From Micrococcus cohnii (lineage in GTDB: Bacteria; Actinomycetota; Actinomycetes; Actinomycetales; Micrococcaceae): DNA of 64,000 nucleotides. The notes under the pieces were generated by a model that ran no database searches, was not told where the DNA came from, and was given only the letters and a program-made list of their open reading frames with translations. The DNA lies in the NCBI RefSeq assembly GCF_014205175.1, contig NZ_JACHNA010000001.1, positions 930,001 through 994,000 of the forward strand. The letters are read 5' to 3'. This document shows positions 37,252 through 46,490 of this stretch, piece by piece. Every line of letters begins with the position of its first letter. The first letter of the stretch is position 1. The position numbers were made by a program, and so were the translations under genes.

Positions 37252-39324
37252 ATGACCGATATCACACCCACCCCTGCCCTGCCTGAGGACAACCCTCTCG
37301 CCGCACCGTCCGAGCTGCCCTACGGGCTGCCCGACTTCGCCGCACTCTCGGACGCCCAGCTGGCCGACGCCCTACGGGCGGGCATGGCCGAGCAGCGTGC
37401 CGAGCTGGAGGCGATCGTCGGCACCGATGCGTCGGCGGACTTCGAGAACACCGTGCGTGCGCTCGAGCTGAGCGGACGCCTGCTGCACCGGGCCCGGGCC
37501 GTGCTCATGACGCTCACCGCCGCCGACGGCACCCCCGGCCGGCAGCGTCTGACCGAACAGATCTCCGCCGAGCTCGCTGCCCACGACGACGCGATCTGGC
37601 TCGACGAACGCCTGGCCGAGCGGGTGGCCTGCGTCGAGACGACGGGACTGGGCGAGCAGGACGCGCGGCTGCTCGAGCGCACTCGGGAGCGCCTCGAGCT
37701 CTCCGGCGCCGCTCTGCCCGCCGCGCAGCGCGACGAGCTGCGCCGCATCAACACGGAACTGGCCACGCTCGAGGCCGTCTACACCCGTCTGCTGGTGGAG
37801 GATGCCGCAGCCCGGGCGGTGGTGGTCACGGACGCCGAGCGGCTGCGCGGACTCGGGGATGAGGACCGGGCGGCGGCCGCCGCGGCCGCGGTCGAGGCCG
37901 GGCACGCCGCTCAGGCGGATCCGGATGAGGGCCCGTGGCTGCTGACCCTGTCCCTGTTCGCCTCGCAGCCGTGGCTGGTGGACCTCGAGGACGAAGGGCT
38001 GCGCCGTGAGGTGCATGAGGCCTCCCTCGGCCGTGGCCGCAGCGGCGAGCGCGAGACGTTGTCCACGGCCATGCGCATGGTCCGGCTGCGATTGGCCAAG
38101 GCGCGTCTGCTCGGCTCGTCCTGCTGGGCGGAGCACGCACTGAAGGACCGGGCCGCCGACTCGGTCGAGGCGGTGACGCACCTGCTGACGAGTCTGGTGC
38201 CGGCGGCCATGGCCAACGCTCGTGCCGACGCCGCCGTGGTGGGCGGTGAGCCGGACGTGCCCGCATGGGACTGGCCCCGTCTGTCGGCCGAGTACGCGCG
38301 AGACCGGTTCCAGGTGGACACGGCGGCGCTGCGCCCGCACTTCGAGCTGGACCGCGTGCTGCACCGGGGCGTGTTCGCCGCCGCCACTGCGCTGTACGGG
38401 CTGCGCTTCGCCGAACGGCCCGAGCTGAGCGCTCACCTGTATCGGCCCGGCATTCGCGTGTTCGAGGTGACGGACGAGGACGGGGCCGAGGTGGGGCTGT
38501 TCGTGGCGGATCTGTACGCACGCCCGACGAAGTCCGGCGGCGCCTGGATGCACACGGTCTCGGACGCCTCGGCGGCGCTGGGCACCCGCCCGGTGGTGTT
38601 CGCGACCATGAACGTTCCGGCCCCGCCGCAGGGACGTCCCACACTGCTGACCCTGGACGAGACGACGACGCTGTTCCACGAGTTCGGGCACGTGCTGCAC
38701 GCGCTGCTGGCCCGAGGTGAGTACGCCTCGCTCTCCGGGGCGAACGTGCCACGGGACGTGGTCGAGTTCCCCTCGCAGGTCAACGAGATGTGGCTGCGCG
38801 AGCCCTCGCTCGTGCACGCCTACGCCCGCCACGTCGACACGGACGAGCCGCTGCCGGCGGGAACGCTCGAGCGTCTGCAGGCGGCGGACCTGTGGGGCGA
38901 GGGCTACCGGACGGCCGAGTATCTGGGGGCGGCGCTGATCGACTGGCGGTGGCACACGCTCACCCAGCAGGCCGTCGAGGAGGCGACGGCGGACCCGCTC
39001 GGCTTCGAGCGGCGCGTGCTGCACGAGGCGGGGCTGGACCCGTCGTTGGTGCCCCCGCGCTACCACACGGGCTGTTTCAAGCACGTGTTCGGCAACGACT
39101 ACGCGGCCGGCTACTACTCGTATCTGTGGGCGGAGGTGCTCGACGCGGACGCCGTCGAATGGTTCCGCGAGAACGGCGGTCTGTCGCGGGCGGCCGGCGA
39201 CCGCTTCGCCGCCGAGCTGCTCAGCCGCGGTGATCAGCGCCCGATGGACGTGTCCTACCGGGCGGTCACCGGTCGCGATCCGCGGCTGGAGCCGCTGCTG
39301 CGTCGGCGCGGCCTGCGGGGCTGA
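37252..39324 (+). CDS. M3 family zinc metallopeptidase (oligopeptidase A/Dcp-like)
   Basis: The 690-residue cytosolic oligopeptidase has the zinc motif HEFGH at residues 476-480 and a downstream third ligand in VEFPSQVNEMW. The C-terminal YHTGCFKHVFGNDYAAGYYSYLWAEV pattern contacts substrate in this family. No signal peptide. The start lies directly downstream of a -10 hexamer. Its last 59 bases overlap the 3' end of the convergent hydrolase gene. Confidence 0.93.
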   Translation: MTDITPTPALPEDNPLAAPSELPYGLPDFAALSDAQLADALRAGMAEQRAELEAIVGTDASADFENTVRALELSGRLLHRARAVLMTLTAADGTPGRQRLTEQISAELAAHDDAIWLDERLAERVACVETTGLGEQDARLLERTRERLELSGAALPAAQRDELRRINTELATLEAVYTRLLVEDAAARAVVVTDAERLRGLGDEDRAAAAAAAVEAGHAAQADPDEGPWLLTLSLFASQPWLVDLEDEGLRREVHEASLGRGRSGERETLSTAMRMVRLRLAKARLLGSSCWAEHALKDRAADSVEAVTHLLTSLVPAAMANARADAAVVGGEPDVPAWDWPRLSAEYARDRFQVDTAALRPHFELDRVLHRGVFAAATALYGLRFAERPELSAHLYRPGIRVFEVTDEDGAEVGLFVADLYARPTKSGGAWMHTVSDASAALGTRPVVFATMNVPAPPQGRPTLLTLDETTTLFHEFGHVLHALLARGEYASLSGANVPRDVVEFPSQVNEMWLREPSLVHAYARHVDTDEPLPAGTLERLQAADLWGEGYRTAEYLGAALIDWRWHTLTQQAVEEATADPLGFERRVLHEAGLDPSLVPPRYHTGCFKHVFGNDYAAGYYSYLWAEVLDADAVEWFRENGGLSRAAGDRFAAELLSRGDQRPMDVSYRAVTGRDPRLEPLLRRRGLRG

Positions 39325-40675
39325 TCGCCCCGTGGCGGGCACGCCCCGGACGGTCCGCGGTGAGCACGGCGCGCAGCCAGCCGCGGGCCGTCCGGTCCCA
39401 CTTCTCGGGGTCGACGTTCCACTCCTTCGTATGCCGCGCCCGGGTGAAGCGCACGAACCGGACCAGGGCCGGGTTGCGCTCGGCCAGGTCCATCGAGGGG
39501 CCGACGGGGACGTACTCGTCGTCCTCGGAGTGCATGATCAACGTGGGAACCCGCAGCTGCTCGGCGCGGGCGACCCAGTTCAGGGCTTTGAAGTCCACCG
39601 GCGCGGCGAGCCCCGTGACGAACCGACCGGCCCGGTTGGAGATCAGCCAGGTGCCGACGACGCCGATCGCCTCGGGAATGCGGGTGAGCCGGGCCTGGTG
39701 TTCGAGCACGTCGATCCAGTCGACGACGGGGCCGGTGAGCACCAGCCCGCGCACGTGGGAGGCGAGATCGGAGCGGTCGACGCACTGCAGGGCGATCGCT
39801 CCGCCCATCGACCATCCGAACAGCACGACGTCCTGCGCACCGTGCCGCAGTGCGTAGCGCACGGCCGCCTCAACGTCTCGCCACTCGGTGGTGCCCAGGC
39901 CATAGCGTCCGTCCTGGGCGTCGGGGGCGTCGCCGTCGTTGCGGTAGGAGATCAGCAAGGAGGTCATCCCCAGGCGCGAGGCGCTCGGCACCGCGCGCAG
40001 TCCCTCGTTCCTGCGCGCCCCTCGCCCATGGACCATGATCGCCCAGACGCCGTCGCCCGCCCGGGCCCGGCCATCGCTGGCGGGCGGCGGATCCACCCGC
40101 CACGCCGGCGCCGTCCCGCCGGTGACCGGAACCTGCACCTCTCTGGCGTCCAGGCCCGCGTCCCGGGGCCGGGGGTAGACGAATCCCGTGAAGCGGCCCT
40201 GCACCGCCGAGCGCAAGTCACCGGAGTACACGTGCTCGACCGCGCGCGTGATGGTGCCGTCCCGGGGGTCGAAAGTGGTGATGCGGCCGATGCGAGCGCA
40301 GGAGGCCCCGCCGTCGAAGGTGAGCGAATAGGTGCCGGGGACCGTCGTCTGCTCGTTGGCGGGCAGCACCACCTCGAGCCCGGACGGCCCGTCGACGACC
40401 GCGAGGATCCGCAGGTTCTCGGCCGGCCGACGCACCGGCGTCACCACCACCCGGGCGAAGAGACCGGCCAGCGCCGATGAGGCGCCGGCGAGGACGAAGC
40501 CGGCGGAGAGGGCGAGACTGCCGGCGACCGGTGACCAGCGGGCGACCGGGGCGGCCACGCCCACGCCGGTGCGCACCGACCGGCTCACCCCGCGTCGCAC
40601 GGTGTTCCCCACCGCGCGCCGGGTGCCGCCGACCGCTCGCTGCCTCTGTTGCGCACGCCGATGCTCTGGACTCAT
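39266..40675 (-). CDS. Membrane-anchored alpha/beta hydrolase
   Basis: The 469-residue protein has a membrane segment at about residues 48-76, then a beta-rich spacer and a C-terminal alpha/beta hydrolase domain. The oxyanion HGRG is at 216-219, nucleophile S289 in [11 protein letters not shown], acid in [10 protein letters not shown] and His in RHTKEW. Substrate unknown. The ATG of MSPEHRR is 6 bases after CACAAT with no ribosome binding site, suggesting a leaderless mRNA. The tail is low-complexity and overlaps the M3 gene. Confidence 0.88.
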   Translation of the reverse strand: MSPEHRRAQQRQRAVGGTRRAVGNTVRRGVSRSVRTGVGVAAPVARWSPVAGSLALSAGFVLAGASSALAGLFARVVVTPVRRPAENLRILAVVDGPSGLEVVLPANEQTTVPGTYSLTFDGGASCARIGRITTFDPRDGTITRAVEHVYSGDLRSAVQGRFTGFVYPRPRDAGLDAREVQVPVTGGTAPAWRVDPPPASDGRARAGDGVWAIMVHGRGARRNEGLRAVPSASRLGMTSLLISYRNDGDAPDAQDGRYGLGTTEWRDVEAAVRYALRHGAQDVVLFGWSMGGAIALQCVDRSDLASHVRGLVLTGPVVDWIDVLEHQARLTRIPEAIGVVGTWLISNRAGRFVTGLAAPVDFKALNWVARAEQLRVPTLIMHSEDDEYVPVGPSMDLAERNPALVRFVRFTRARHTKEWNVDPEKWDRTARGWLRAVLTADRPGRARHGAISPAGRADAAAAPAADRDR

Positions 40676-40762
40676 GGGCCCATTGTGCTCCACCGGGCTC
40701 GGTGCGCCCGGGAATGGTCAACGAGCGGGAACACTGTGGCCCGCACCGTCGTTGCACCGGGC

Positions 40763-41242
40763 ATGGCCCAGACACCCCACACCGACCACGCCCACACCGC
40801 CGACGTCCGACCCATGACGGCGCGGCAGGCGCGGGAGACCACCGACGAGCAGTGGCGTCGGCTGCTGACACCGCTCGAGTTCGACGTGCTGCGCCGTGCC
40901 GGCACGGAGCGGCCGTTCACCGGCGAATACTGGGACACGCAGACTCCCGGTGTGTACGACTGCCGTGCCTGCGGCGCCGAGCTGTTCCGCTCGGAGACCA
41001 AGTTCGGCTCCCACTGTGGCTGGCCGTCCTTCTTCGCGCCGCAGCAGCAGAGCGTGCGGCTGGTGCAGGACGATTCACTGGGCATGAGTCGCACCGAGGT
41101 CCGCTGCGCCCGCTGCGATTCGCACCTGGGCCATGTCTTCGCCGGCGAGGGATATGACACCCCGACTGACCTGCGCTACTGCATCAACTCCGCCTCGCTG
41201 CGTCTGCGCGCAACGGCGGAGGAGGACGCTCAGCGCGACTGA
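40763..41242 (+). CDS. msrB: Peptide methionine (R)-S-oxide reductase
   Basis: The 159-residue enzyme repairs oxidised methionine. It has the zinc CxxC pairs ([11 protein letters not shown] and [14 protein letters not shown]), the GWPSFF motif and the catalytic Cys in [11 protein letters not shown]. The start is uncertain: MAQTPHT (used) or MTARQARE at 40814, which is closer to the usual length. Neither has a clear ribosome binding site. Confidence 0.94.
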   Translation: MAQTPHTDHAHTADVRPMTARQARETTDEQWRRLLTPLEFDVLRRAGTERPFTGEYWDTQTPGVYDCRACGAELFRSETKFGSHCGWPSFFAPQQQSVRLVQDDSLGMSRTEVRCARCDSHLGHVFAGEGYDTPTDLRYCINSASLRLRATAEEDAQRD

Positions 41243-41311
41243 GGCACGGGCCCGTCCGGCTCCGGCGCGTCCCCGGAGTCAGGCCCGCACCCCGGCTCTA
41301 CTCTGGTGAGC

Positions 41312-42001
41312 ATGACCTCGGTGACACAGCGGCCTGACGGAGCCACGCCCGGCTCGGCGACGCGTTCCGGCCACGCCCGTGCTCCCGAGAGCTTCCGCCT
41401 CGCCCTGCGCCAGCTGCGGCAGGCCCGACCGCGGCCCGAGGTGCGTCTGCACGAGATCGCCGCGCCAGCCCGGCAGGCGCCGTGGGCGGTCGCCCTGGCC
41501 GCCGACGTGCACGACGCAGACGAACGGCACCACCAGGACCACGTGCCCCCGCGCGCGGACTCGGCGCTGCCGGTGGCCACGGGCCGCTTCGTGCTGCTGC
41601 ATGACCCGGCCGGCAAAGATCACTGGCAGGGCGCCTTCCGCGTGGTGACCTACATCAAGGCCGCCCTCGAACTGGACGTCGCCCAGGACCCGATGGTCAG
41701 CGAGGTTGCCTGGACGTGGCTCGTCGAGGCTCTTGAGCTGCGGCACGCCCAGTACACGCACGCGGGGGGCACGGCCACGCGGGTGCTCGCCGAGTCCTTC
41801 GGCACGCTCGCCGAACGCGCCGACGCCACCGAGATCGAGATGCGCGCCTCGTGGACGCCCCGCGGCGCCGACGAGTGCGAGGGCGGCTTGGGCGCTCATC
41901 TGGAAGCGTGGGCAGAGATGGTGTGCGCGTTCGCCGGACTGCCGCCACAGCCCGACGGTGTCCGAGCCCTGCCCCTGAGAAGAGAGACCGAGCATGACTG
42001 A
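41312..42001 (+). CDS. DUF3000 family protein
   Basis: The 229-residue protein of unknown function is conserved in actinobacteria directly upstream of RNase D; WTWLVEALELRHAQYTHAGGT is typical. It shows no membrane segment. TACTCT plus seven bases precede the ATG, giving a leaderless start at MTSVTQ. Its end overlaps the RNase D start by 8 bases (ATGACTGA), so the two are coupled. Confidence 0.92.
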   Translation: MTSVTQRPDGATPGSATRSGHARAPESFRLALRQLRQARPRPEVRLHEIAAPARQAPWAVALAADVHDADERHHQDHVPPRADSALPVATGRFVLLHDPAGKDHWQGAFRVVTYIKAALELDVAQDPMVSEVAWTWLVEALELRHAQYTHAGGTATRVLAESFGTLAERADATEIEMRASWTPRGADECEGGLGAHLEAWAEMVCAFAGLPPQPDGVRALPLRRETEHD

Positions 42002-43301
42002 TTCCCGCCCGCGCGCCCGTGACTCGTCCCCCCACCGCGGCGCTCTGCCCGCCGAGCCGCGGCCCGACGAGCACGACCGGCCCGACTCCGGCCCACGCCT
42101 GGTGACTGTGCCGGCCGGCGGCGTGCCGTTCGTGACCGACACCCCCGGCGGGCTGCGCGCGTGTGCCGAGGCACTGGCGTCCGGCACGGGACCGGTGGCG
42201 GTCGACGCGGAGCGGGCCTCGGGCATCCGCTACGGACAGCGCGCCTTCCTCGTGCAGCTCAAGCGGACCGGCTCCGGAATCTGGCTCATCGATCCGGAGG
42301 CGTTCGAGGACCTCACCCCCCTGGTGCCCTCCCTCGCCGGCGTCGAGTGGATCCTGCACGCCGCGAGCCAAGACCTGCCGTGCCTCTGGGAGCTCGGCCT
42401 ATGGCCGGACCGACTGTTCGACACCGAGCTCGCCGCGCGCCTGGCGGGTCTGCCCCGTGTGGGCCTGGCCGCCGTCCTCGAGCGGATGCTCGGGGTCACC
42501 CTGGCCAAGGAGCACTCCGCCGCCGACTGGTCGACCCGACCGCTGCCCGAATCCTGGCTGACCTATGCCGCCCTCGACGTCGAGCTGCTGGTCGAGCTGC
42601 GCGAGGGCCTGCGCGGACTGCTGGACTCCCAGGGCAAGCTCGAGTGGGCCGAGCAGGAGTTCGAACACGTGCGAACCTCCCCGCTGCCCGGCCCACGCGA
42701 AGACCCGTGGCGGCGCACCTCCGGGGCACACAGGGTGAAGGACCGCACCGCCCTGGCCGTGCTGCGTCAGCTCTGGCACGCCCGCGAGGACCTCGCCCGG
42801 CATCGAGACGTGGCGCCCTCCCGCCTGCTGCCTGACTCGGCGCTCGTCGCGGCCGCCACGGCGCAGCCTCGCACCGTGCCCGCCCTGCGGCAGACCACCG
42901 GCTTCCACGGCCGCGCCGCCGCGCGCGAGGCCCCGCGCTGGGTCGAGGCGATCCGTCTCGGACGGGAGCGCGCCGCCGACGGCGATGCCCCCGCGGTGCA
43001 CCGCCGCGGCGGCGACGGACCGCCCGCGCCGCGAATGTGGCGGGACCGCAACCCCGAGGCCGACGCCCGGCTGCGCACAGCCAAGCCCTGGGTGGCCCGG
43101 CACGCCGAGCACCTGGGCCTGCCGACCGAGAACCTGCTGACCCCGGACACTCTGCGCCGGATCTGCTGGGACCCGCCAAACCCGGTCACCCCGGAGACCG
43201 TCGAGGCAGCCCTGGCTGAGCGGGGGGCGCGCCCCTGGCAGATCGACCAGGTCGGGGCGATCGTCACCGTCTCGCTGCTGAACCCGCTTCCGGGCGACTG
43301 A
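41994..43301 (+). CDS. Ribonuclease D-like 3'-5' exonuclease with HRDC domain
   Basis: The 435-residue protein has a DEDDy exonuclease domain: D71 and E73 (VAVDAERASG), D127 (AASQDLPCLW), Y191 and D195 (LTYAALDVELL). An HRDC domain covers about residues 240-320 (VKDRTALAVLRQLWHAREDLAR). The basic C-terminal part is extended. It probably trims stable RNA 3' ends. It is coupled to DUF3000 and lies in the same order as in mycobacteria. Confidence 0.93.
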   Translation: MTDSRPRARDSSPHRGALPAEPRPDEHDRPDSGPRLVTVPAGGVPFVTDTPGGLRACAEALASGTGPVAVDAERASGIRYGQRAFLVQLKRTGSGIWLIDPEAFEDLTPLVPSLAGVEWILHAASQDLPCLWELGLWPDRLFDTELAARLAGLPRVGLAAVLERMLGVTLAKEHSAADWSTRPLPESWLTYAALDVELLVELREGLRGLLDSQGKLEWAEQEFEHVRTSPLPGPREDPWRRTSGAHRVKDRTALAVLRQLWHAREDLARHRDVAPSRLLPDSALVAAATAQPRTVPALRQTTGFHGRAAAREAPRWVEAIRLGRERAADGDAPAVHRRGGDGPPAPRMWRDRNPEADARLRTAKPWVARHAEHLGLPTENLLTPDTLRRICWDPPNPVTPETVEAALAERGARPWQIDQVGAIVTVSLLNPLPGD

Positions 43302-43373
43302 GGCCACGGGCCGGGCTCACACGGCCGCGGGCCGCCGCTCCTCAGGACCGTCGCCCAGGCCGGTGGCCCGCGG

Positions 43374-44051
43374 TCAGCCGCGCGGCAGGTCGGCGAAGGT
43401 CGCCAGGTCCTGCGCCAGCCCGGCCAAGGCGTCGCGACGACCCTCGACGGGTACGGTCACGGCACCGGCGCCCCAGTCGGAGGCCAGCATCCGGTCATCG
43501 GCCAGCACGTGCGCGCACAGCACCTGGCCCTCGGAGACGGTCTCGACGCGGGTCATCGTAGCCGCCTCGAGGCCCACGCCCGCGGGCGGGGTGTCCGCGA
43601 CGGGGCGCAGCCGGGCCGGCACGATGCGGCGTGGCCCGTGCAGCGGAGAGCTCTCCTCGAAGCGGAGGAACTCCACGGGCTCGCCGCGGCGCGCGACGGG
43701 GGCGGCGAGCAGCGGCTCAGCGTAGGACGGCACGACGTCCTCGTCGATTCCCGCTCGACGACGATCGACGTGCACGCGCTGGCTCGTCTGCGAGTCCTCG
43801 TAGTCCAGCCACCGCCACGTGGCCCCGTCGTCGGTGAGACCCACCCGGCACTGCGACAGGAACCTCTCCGGCAGCGAAGGATTCTGCGCGCGCTGCTGAC
43901 CGGTCGGCTGGAACGCCGTCCGCACCGTCAGCGTCCCGTCCTCCAGGTGCCGGTGCAGGAAGCCGGTGTGCTCACCGGCGAGCATGAACCGCTCCCAGCG
44001 GTCGAGGGTCTCGAGCGGGAAGGCGGGCCGGCGGCGGGTCTGTCCAGGCAT
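43374..44051 (-). CDS. Conserved hypothetical protein divergent from the Rieske gene
   Basis: I do not recognise the family. The 225-residue protein is soluble, with no membrane helix, and is rich in Arg and acidic residues; FERFMLAGEH-like segment (WERFMLAGEHTGFLHRHL) and ATWRWLDYEDSQTSQRVHVDRR stand out. The ATG of MPGQTRRRP follows CAGGAT by seven bases, suggesting a leaderless start; MGPMPGQ three codons earlier is an alternative. It is convergent with RNase D. Confidence 0.75.
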   Translation of the reverse strand: MPGQTRRRPAFPLETLDRWERFMLAGEHTGFLHRHLEDGTLTVRTAFQPTGQQRAQNPSLPERFLSQCRVGLTDDGATWRWLDYEDSQTSQRVHVDRRRAGIDEDVVPSYAEPLLAAPVARRGEPVEFLRFEESSPLHGPRRIVPARLRPVADTPPAGVGLEAATMTRVETVSEGQVLCAHVLADDRMLASDWGAGAVTVPVEGRRDALAGLAQDLATFADLPRG

Positions 44052-44058
44052 GGGGCCC

Positions 44059-44071
44059 ATCCTGGCAGAAT
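44059..44071. promoter_or_regulatory. Back-to-back -10 elements of two divergent leaderless genes
   Basis: On the minus strand CAGGAT (44059-44064) lies 7 bases before the ATG at 44051. On the plus strand CAGAAT (44066-44071) lies 6 bases before the ATG at 44078. The two -10 hexamers are one base apart, and each -35 region would lie in or near the other gene's coding start. Confidence 0.5.
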
Positions 44072-44077
44072 GACGGG

Positions 44078-44599
44078 ATGACTTCCGATTCCCGCTCCGA
44101 GAAGGTCCCCGCCGCCTCCCCCGAGTCCGTGGCCGAGGCCCATGCATGCGCACAGGACTGCTCGCCCCGTCGCAGCGTGCTGCGCGGCTCGGCCGCCGTC
44201 GCGGCGGCCGGAGCCGGCACGCTCGCCCTGTCCGGATGCACACAGCAACTCAAGGATGACGCCTCGGCCGCGCACCACTACGACGGGGCCGATCCCACCC
44301 CGGTCCTCAAGGCCGCCGAGCTGCCCGTGGGCGAGAGCACCTCCGTCGAGGTCGACGGACGCACCCTGCTGATGCACCGCGTGAGCGAGGGCGAGGTCGT
44401 CGCGTTCTCGAACTCCTGCACGCATCAGGGCTGCGCGGTGGCCGTGGGCAAGCGTGAGGGCCAGACGACGTTCGCCTGCCCGTGCCACGGCTCCCACTTC
44501 GACGTGGAGACCGGCAAGCCCTACGGCGGCCCGGCCCGCAAGCCGTTGATGGACTTCGAGGCCTCCGTCGACGGTGAGGACATCGTCGTCAAACTCTGA
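44078..44599 (+). CDS. Rieske [2Fe-2S] protein, Tat-exported lipoprotein
   Basis: The 173-residue protein has a twin-arginine signal (SPRRSVLRG, R31-R32) ending in a lipobox LSGC with C54 as the lipidation site. Its Rieske domain is complete: C114 and H116 in CTHQGC, C134 and H137 in CPCHGSHF, with C119 and C136 for the disulfide. It probably sits on the outer face of the membrane as a small electron carrier. It lacks neighbouring cytochrome genes, so its partner is unknown. Confidence 0.92.
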   Translation: MTSDSRSEKVPAASPESVAEAHACAQDCSPRRSVLRGSAAVAAAGAGTLALSGCTQQLKDDASAAHHYDGADPTPVLKAAELPVGESTSVEVDGRTLLMHRVSEGEVVAFSNSCTHQGCAVAVGKREGQTTFACPCHGSHFDVETGKPYGGPARKPLMDFEASVDGEDIVVKL

Positions 44600-44644
44600 G
44601 CCGGCGCACACCGCCGGCCGAGCTCAGGACGGCGCACACCGCGT

Positions 44645-44992
44645 TCAGGGGTCGAAACGACGCCGGGGCGCCAGCCGCGGCGTGCGGGGCGGCGGCAGCG
44701 CGCCCTGCTCGCGGGCGTTCGGGTCCCATCCGGGCTGCTCAGCCCGCCGCGCCGGATAGTACCGGTGTCGCCACCAGAACCAGACGCACGCCCCCAGCAC
44801 CGGCAAGCCGATCATCGCCAGCGCCCACGGCAGGCGACGGTTCACGTCGAGCGGGCCGCGGGCCAGGCTGACGAAGCCGGCGACCCACACCGCCACGACG
44901 ATCAGCGCCACGGTCCAGCCCACGGCCTGCATTCCGGCCGGCAACCCCGCACCGGCGGCCAGAACGCCCGCCGTGTTGGCTCCTGCACACAT
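44645..44992 (-). CDS. Small two-helix membrane protein, PLDc_N-like
   Basis: The 115-residue protein has two membrane helices (about residues 24-43 and 54-73), separated by ARGPLDVNRRLPW and followed by WRHRYYP and a Pro/Arg-rich tail. The pattern resembles the phospholipase D-nuclease N-terminal (PLDc_N) family of small membrane proteins. Its ATG shares one base with the aldo/keto reductase stop. It is the last gene of the dxs unit. Confidence 0.75.
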   Translation of the reverse strand: MCAGANTAGVLAAGAGLPAGMQAVGWTVALIVVAVWVAGFVSLARGPLDVNRRLPWALAMIGLPVLGACVWFWWRHRYYPARRAEQPGWDPNAREQGALPPPRTPRLAPRRRFDP

Positions 44993-45972
44993 CAGAACGG
45001 CGCGATCTTCTCGGGCGCCGGGAACAGAGCGTCCAGCGCAGCCAGGTCCGCGTCGGTGGGCTGCCAGTCTGCGGCCTGGACGTTCTGGGCGATCTGTTCG
45101 GGGCGCGTCGCCCCGGCGATGACCGACGACACGGGCTGCTGCGCGGCCAGCCAGCCGAGCGCAACCTGCACCTCGGTCAGCCCCCGGTCGGCGGCGAAGC
45201 GCCCGTAGGCGGCCAGCTGCTCGAGGTCGGCGTCCTCGACGAGATGCTGGCGCACCCGCGTCAGCCGAGACCCCTGTGGAGCCGTGCCGTCGGAGTACTT
45301 GCCGGTGAGCATGCCGTTGGCCAGGGGGAAATAGGGGAACACGCCGAGTCCGAACGCGCGGGCGGCGGGCAGCACCTCCAGTTCGGCTCGGCGGTCGAGC
45401 AGGTTGTACTGGTTCTGCGCCGAGACGAACCGTTCGACGCCGAGCTCTCGGGCCACGAACTCGGCCTCGGCAATCTGCCAGCCGGCCCGGTTCGAATGTC
45501 CGACGTAACGCACCTTGCCGGCGCTGACTAGGTCGTCCAGCGCCGCGAGGGTCTCCTCGATGGGCGTCGCGGCGTCGGGGGTGTGGAACTGGTACAGGTC
45601 GATCCAGTCGGTTCCCAGCCGCCGCAGCGACGCCTCCACGGCACGCACGATGTAGGAGCGGGATCCACGCGCCCCGAAGTCCGGCCCGTTGGCGCCGGCG
45701 GCATCCATGCCGAACTTCGTGCCGATCACGACATGCTCGCGTTCTGCGCCCAGGGCACGCCCGAGCCGCTCCTCGGACAGACCGGCGCGGGAGCCATAGA
45801 TGTCCGCCACGTCGAAGAACGTGACACCGTGCTCGAGCGCCGCACGCACGACCGCGTCGGCACCGGCCTGGTCCTGCGTGGCCGTGCCGGGCCGGCCCAG
45901 GTTGTTACAGCCCAGGCCGATCACGGAGACCGAGAGGCCGGACGCGCCCACGCGGCGCTGGGGCAGACTCAC
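44992..45972 (-). CDS. Aldo/keto reductase
   Basis: The 326-residue NADPH-dependent TIM-barrel oxidoreductase has the tetrad D54 and Y59 (TFFDVADIYG), K86 (IGTKFG) and His in LYQFHTPD. The C-terminal cofactor segment is SSVIAGATRPEQIAQN. Substrate unknown. The start is GTG in a GTGA overlap with the upstream gene, so it is co-translated with the WGR-like gene behind dxs. Confidence 0.92.
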   Translation of the reverse strand: MSLPQRRVGASGLSVSVIGLGCNNLGRPGTATQDQAGADAVVRAALEHGVTFFDVADIYGSRAGLSEERLGRALGAEREHVVIGTKFGMDAAGANGPDFGARGSRSYIVRAVEASLRRLGTDWIDLYQFHTPDAATPIEETLAALDDLVSAGKVRYVGHSNRAGWQIAEAEFVARELGVERFVSAQNQYNLLDRRAELEVLPAARAFGLGVFPYFPLANGMLTGKYSDGTAPQGSRLTRVRQHLVEDADLEQLAAYGRFAADRGLTEVQVALGWLAAQQPVSSVIAGATRPEQIAQNVQAADWQPTDADLAALDALFPAPEKIAPF

Positions 45973-46490
45973 GAGGCGTCCTGTCCGGGGCGCACGATCC
46001 GCGCCTTGTTCGGCTGCACGCCCTGCGCACCCTTGGCGGCCGCGGGGATCTGTGCGCTCGCCTTGGCCGCGTGCGGGGTCTCGACGGTCAGCACCGCCTG
46101 GCCGTTGCGGATGGTCATGTCCACGACCTCGCCGAGCCCGCGCCAGGCCAGTCGGTGGGTGATCTGACGGCGCAGGTGCTCGAGGGTGGTCTGCTCGGCC
46201 GGGCTCGGCGCGGACGCTCGCAGCGGATACTCGACGAGGACGTGGGCAAGGCGTTCCTCAGTGAGCGGGGTGAATTCATCCTCATCGCACTGGGCCGCGA
46301 ACGCCTCGAGCAGAGTCGCCGCCTCCGCGTCATCGACGACGTCCTGGTCGGCCACGGTGCCCGGCTGGCCCACGCGACCGTGGTGCACGGTCAGCTGGCC
46401 CGAACCCGGCGCCGACCAGGCCTCCCGATACTCGAACAGACGCGAGCCGTCGTCGGCGGTCGTGTCCCGATAGCGGCGGATGATCGTCAT
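45969..46490 (-). CDS. Hypothetical protein with WGR-like N-terminus
   Basis: The 173-residue protein is not recognised with confidence. Residues 1-50 (RLFEYREAW ... [13 protein letters not shown]) resemble a WGR domain, found in PARP-like and DNA/RNA-associated proteins. The middle is helical and the C-terminus ([18 protein letters not shown]) may be a beta domain. ATG and stop both overlap neighbours by 4 bases (dxs upstream, aldo/keto reductase downstream). AGGAGA precedes the ATG. Confidence 0.7.
   Translation of the reverse strand: MTIIRRYRDTTADDGSRLFEYREAWSAPGSGQLTVHHGRVGQPGTVADQDVVDDAEAATLLEAFAAQCDEDEFTPLTEERLAHVLVEYPLRASAPSPAEQTTLEHLRRQITHRLAWRGLGEVVDMTIRNGQAVLTVETPHAAKASAQIPAAAKGAQGVQPNKARIVRPGQDAS

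Noticed and set aside
42661-42677. A second LexA-like sequence (TCGAAC ... GCGAAC)
   Set aside because: It is a direct rather than inverted arrangement, lies inside the RNase D coding sequence and has no promoter.
43325-43373. Complementary 9-base arms between RNase D and the next gene as a terminator
   Set aside because: The loop would be about 31 bases, too long for a convincing terminator.
44602-44642. A 13-base direct repeat (CGGCGCACACCGC) after the Rieske gene
   Set aside because: Only two copies in a short GC-rich gap between convergent genes; no likely function beyond weak structure.
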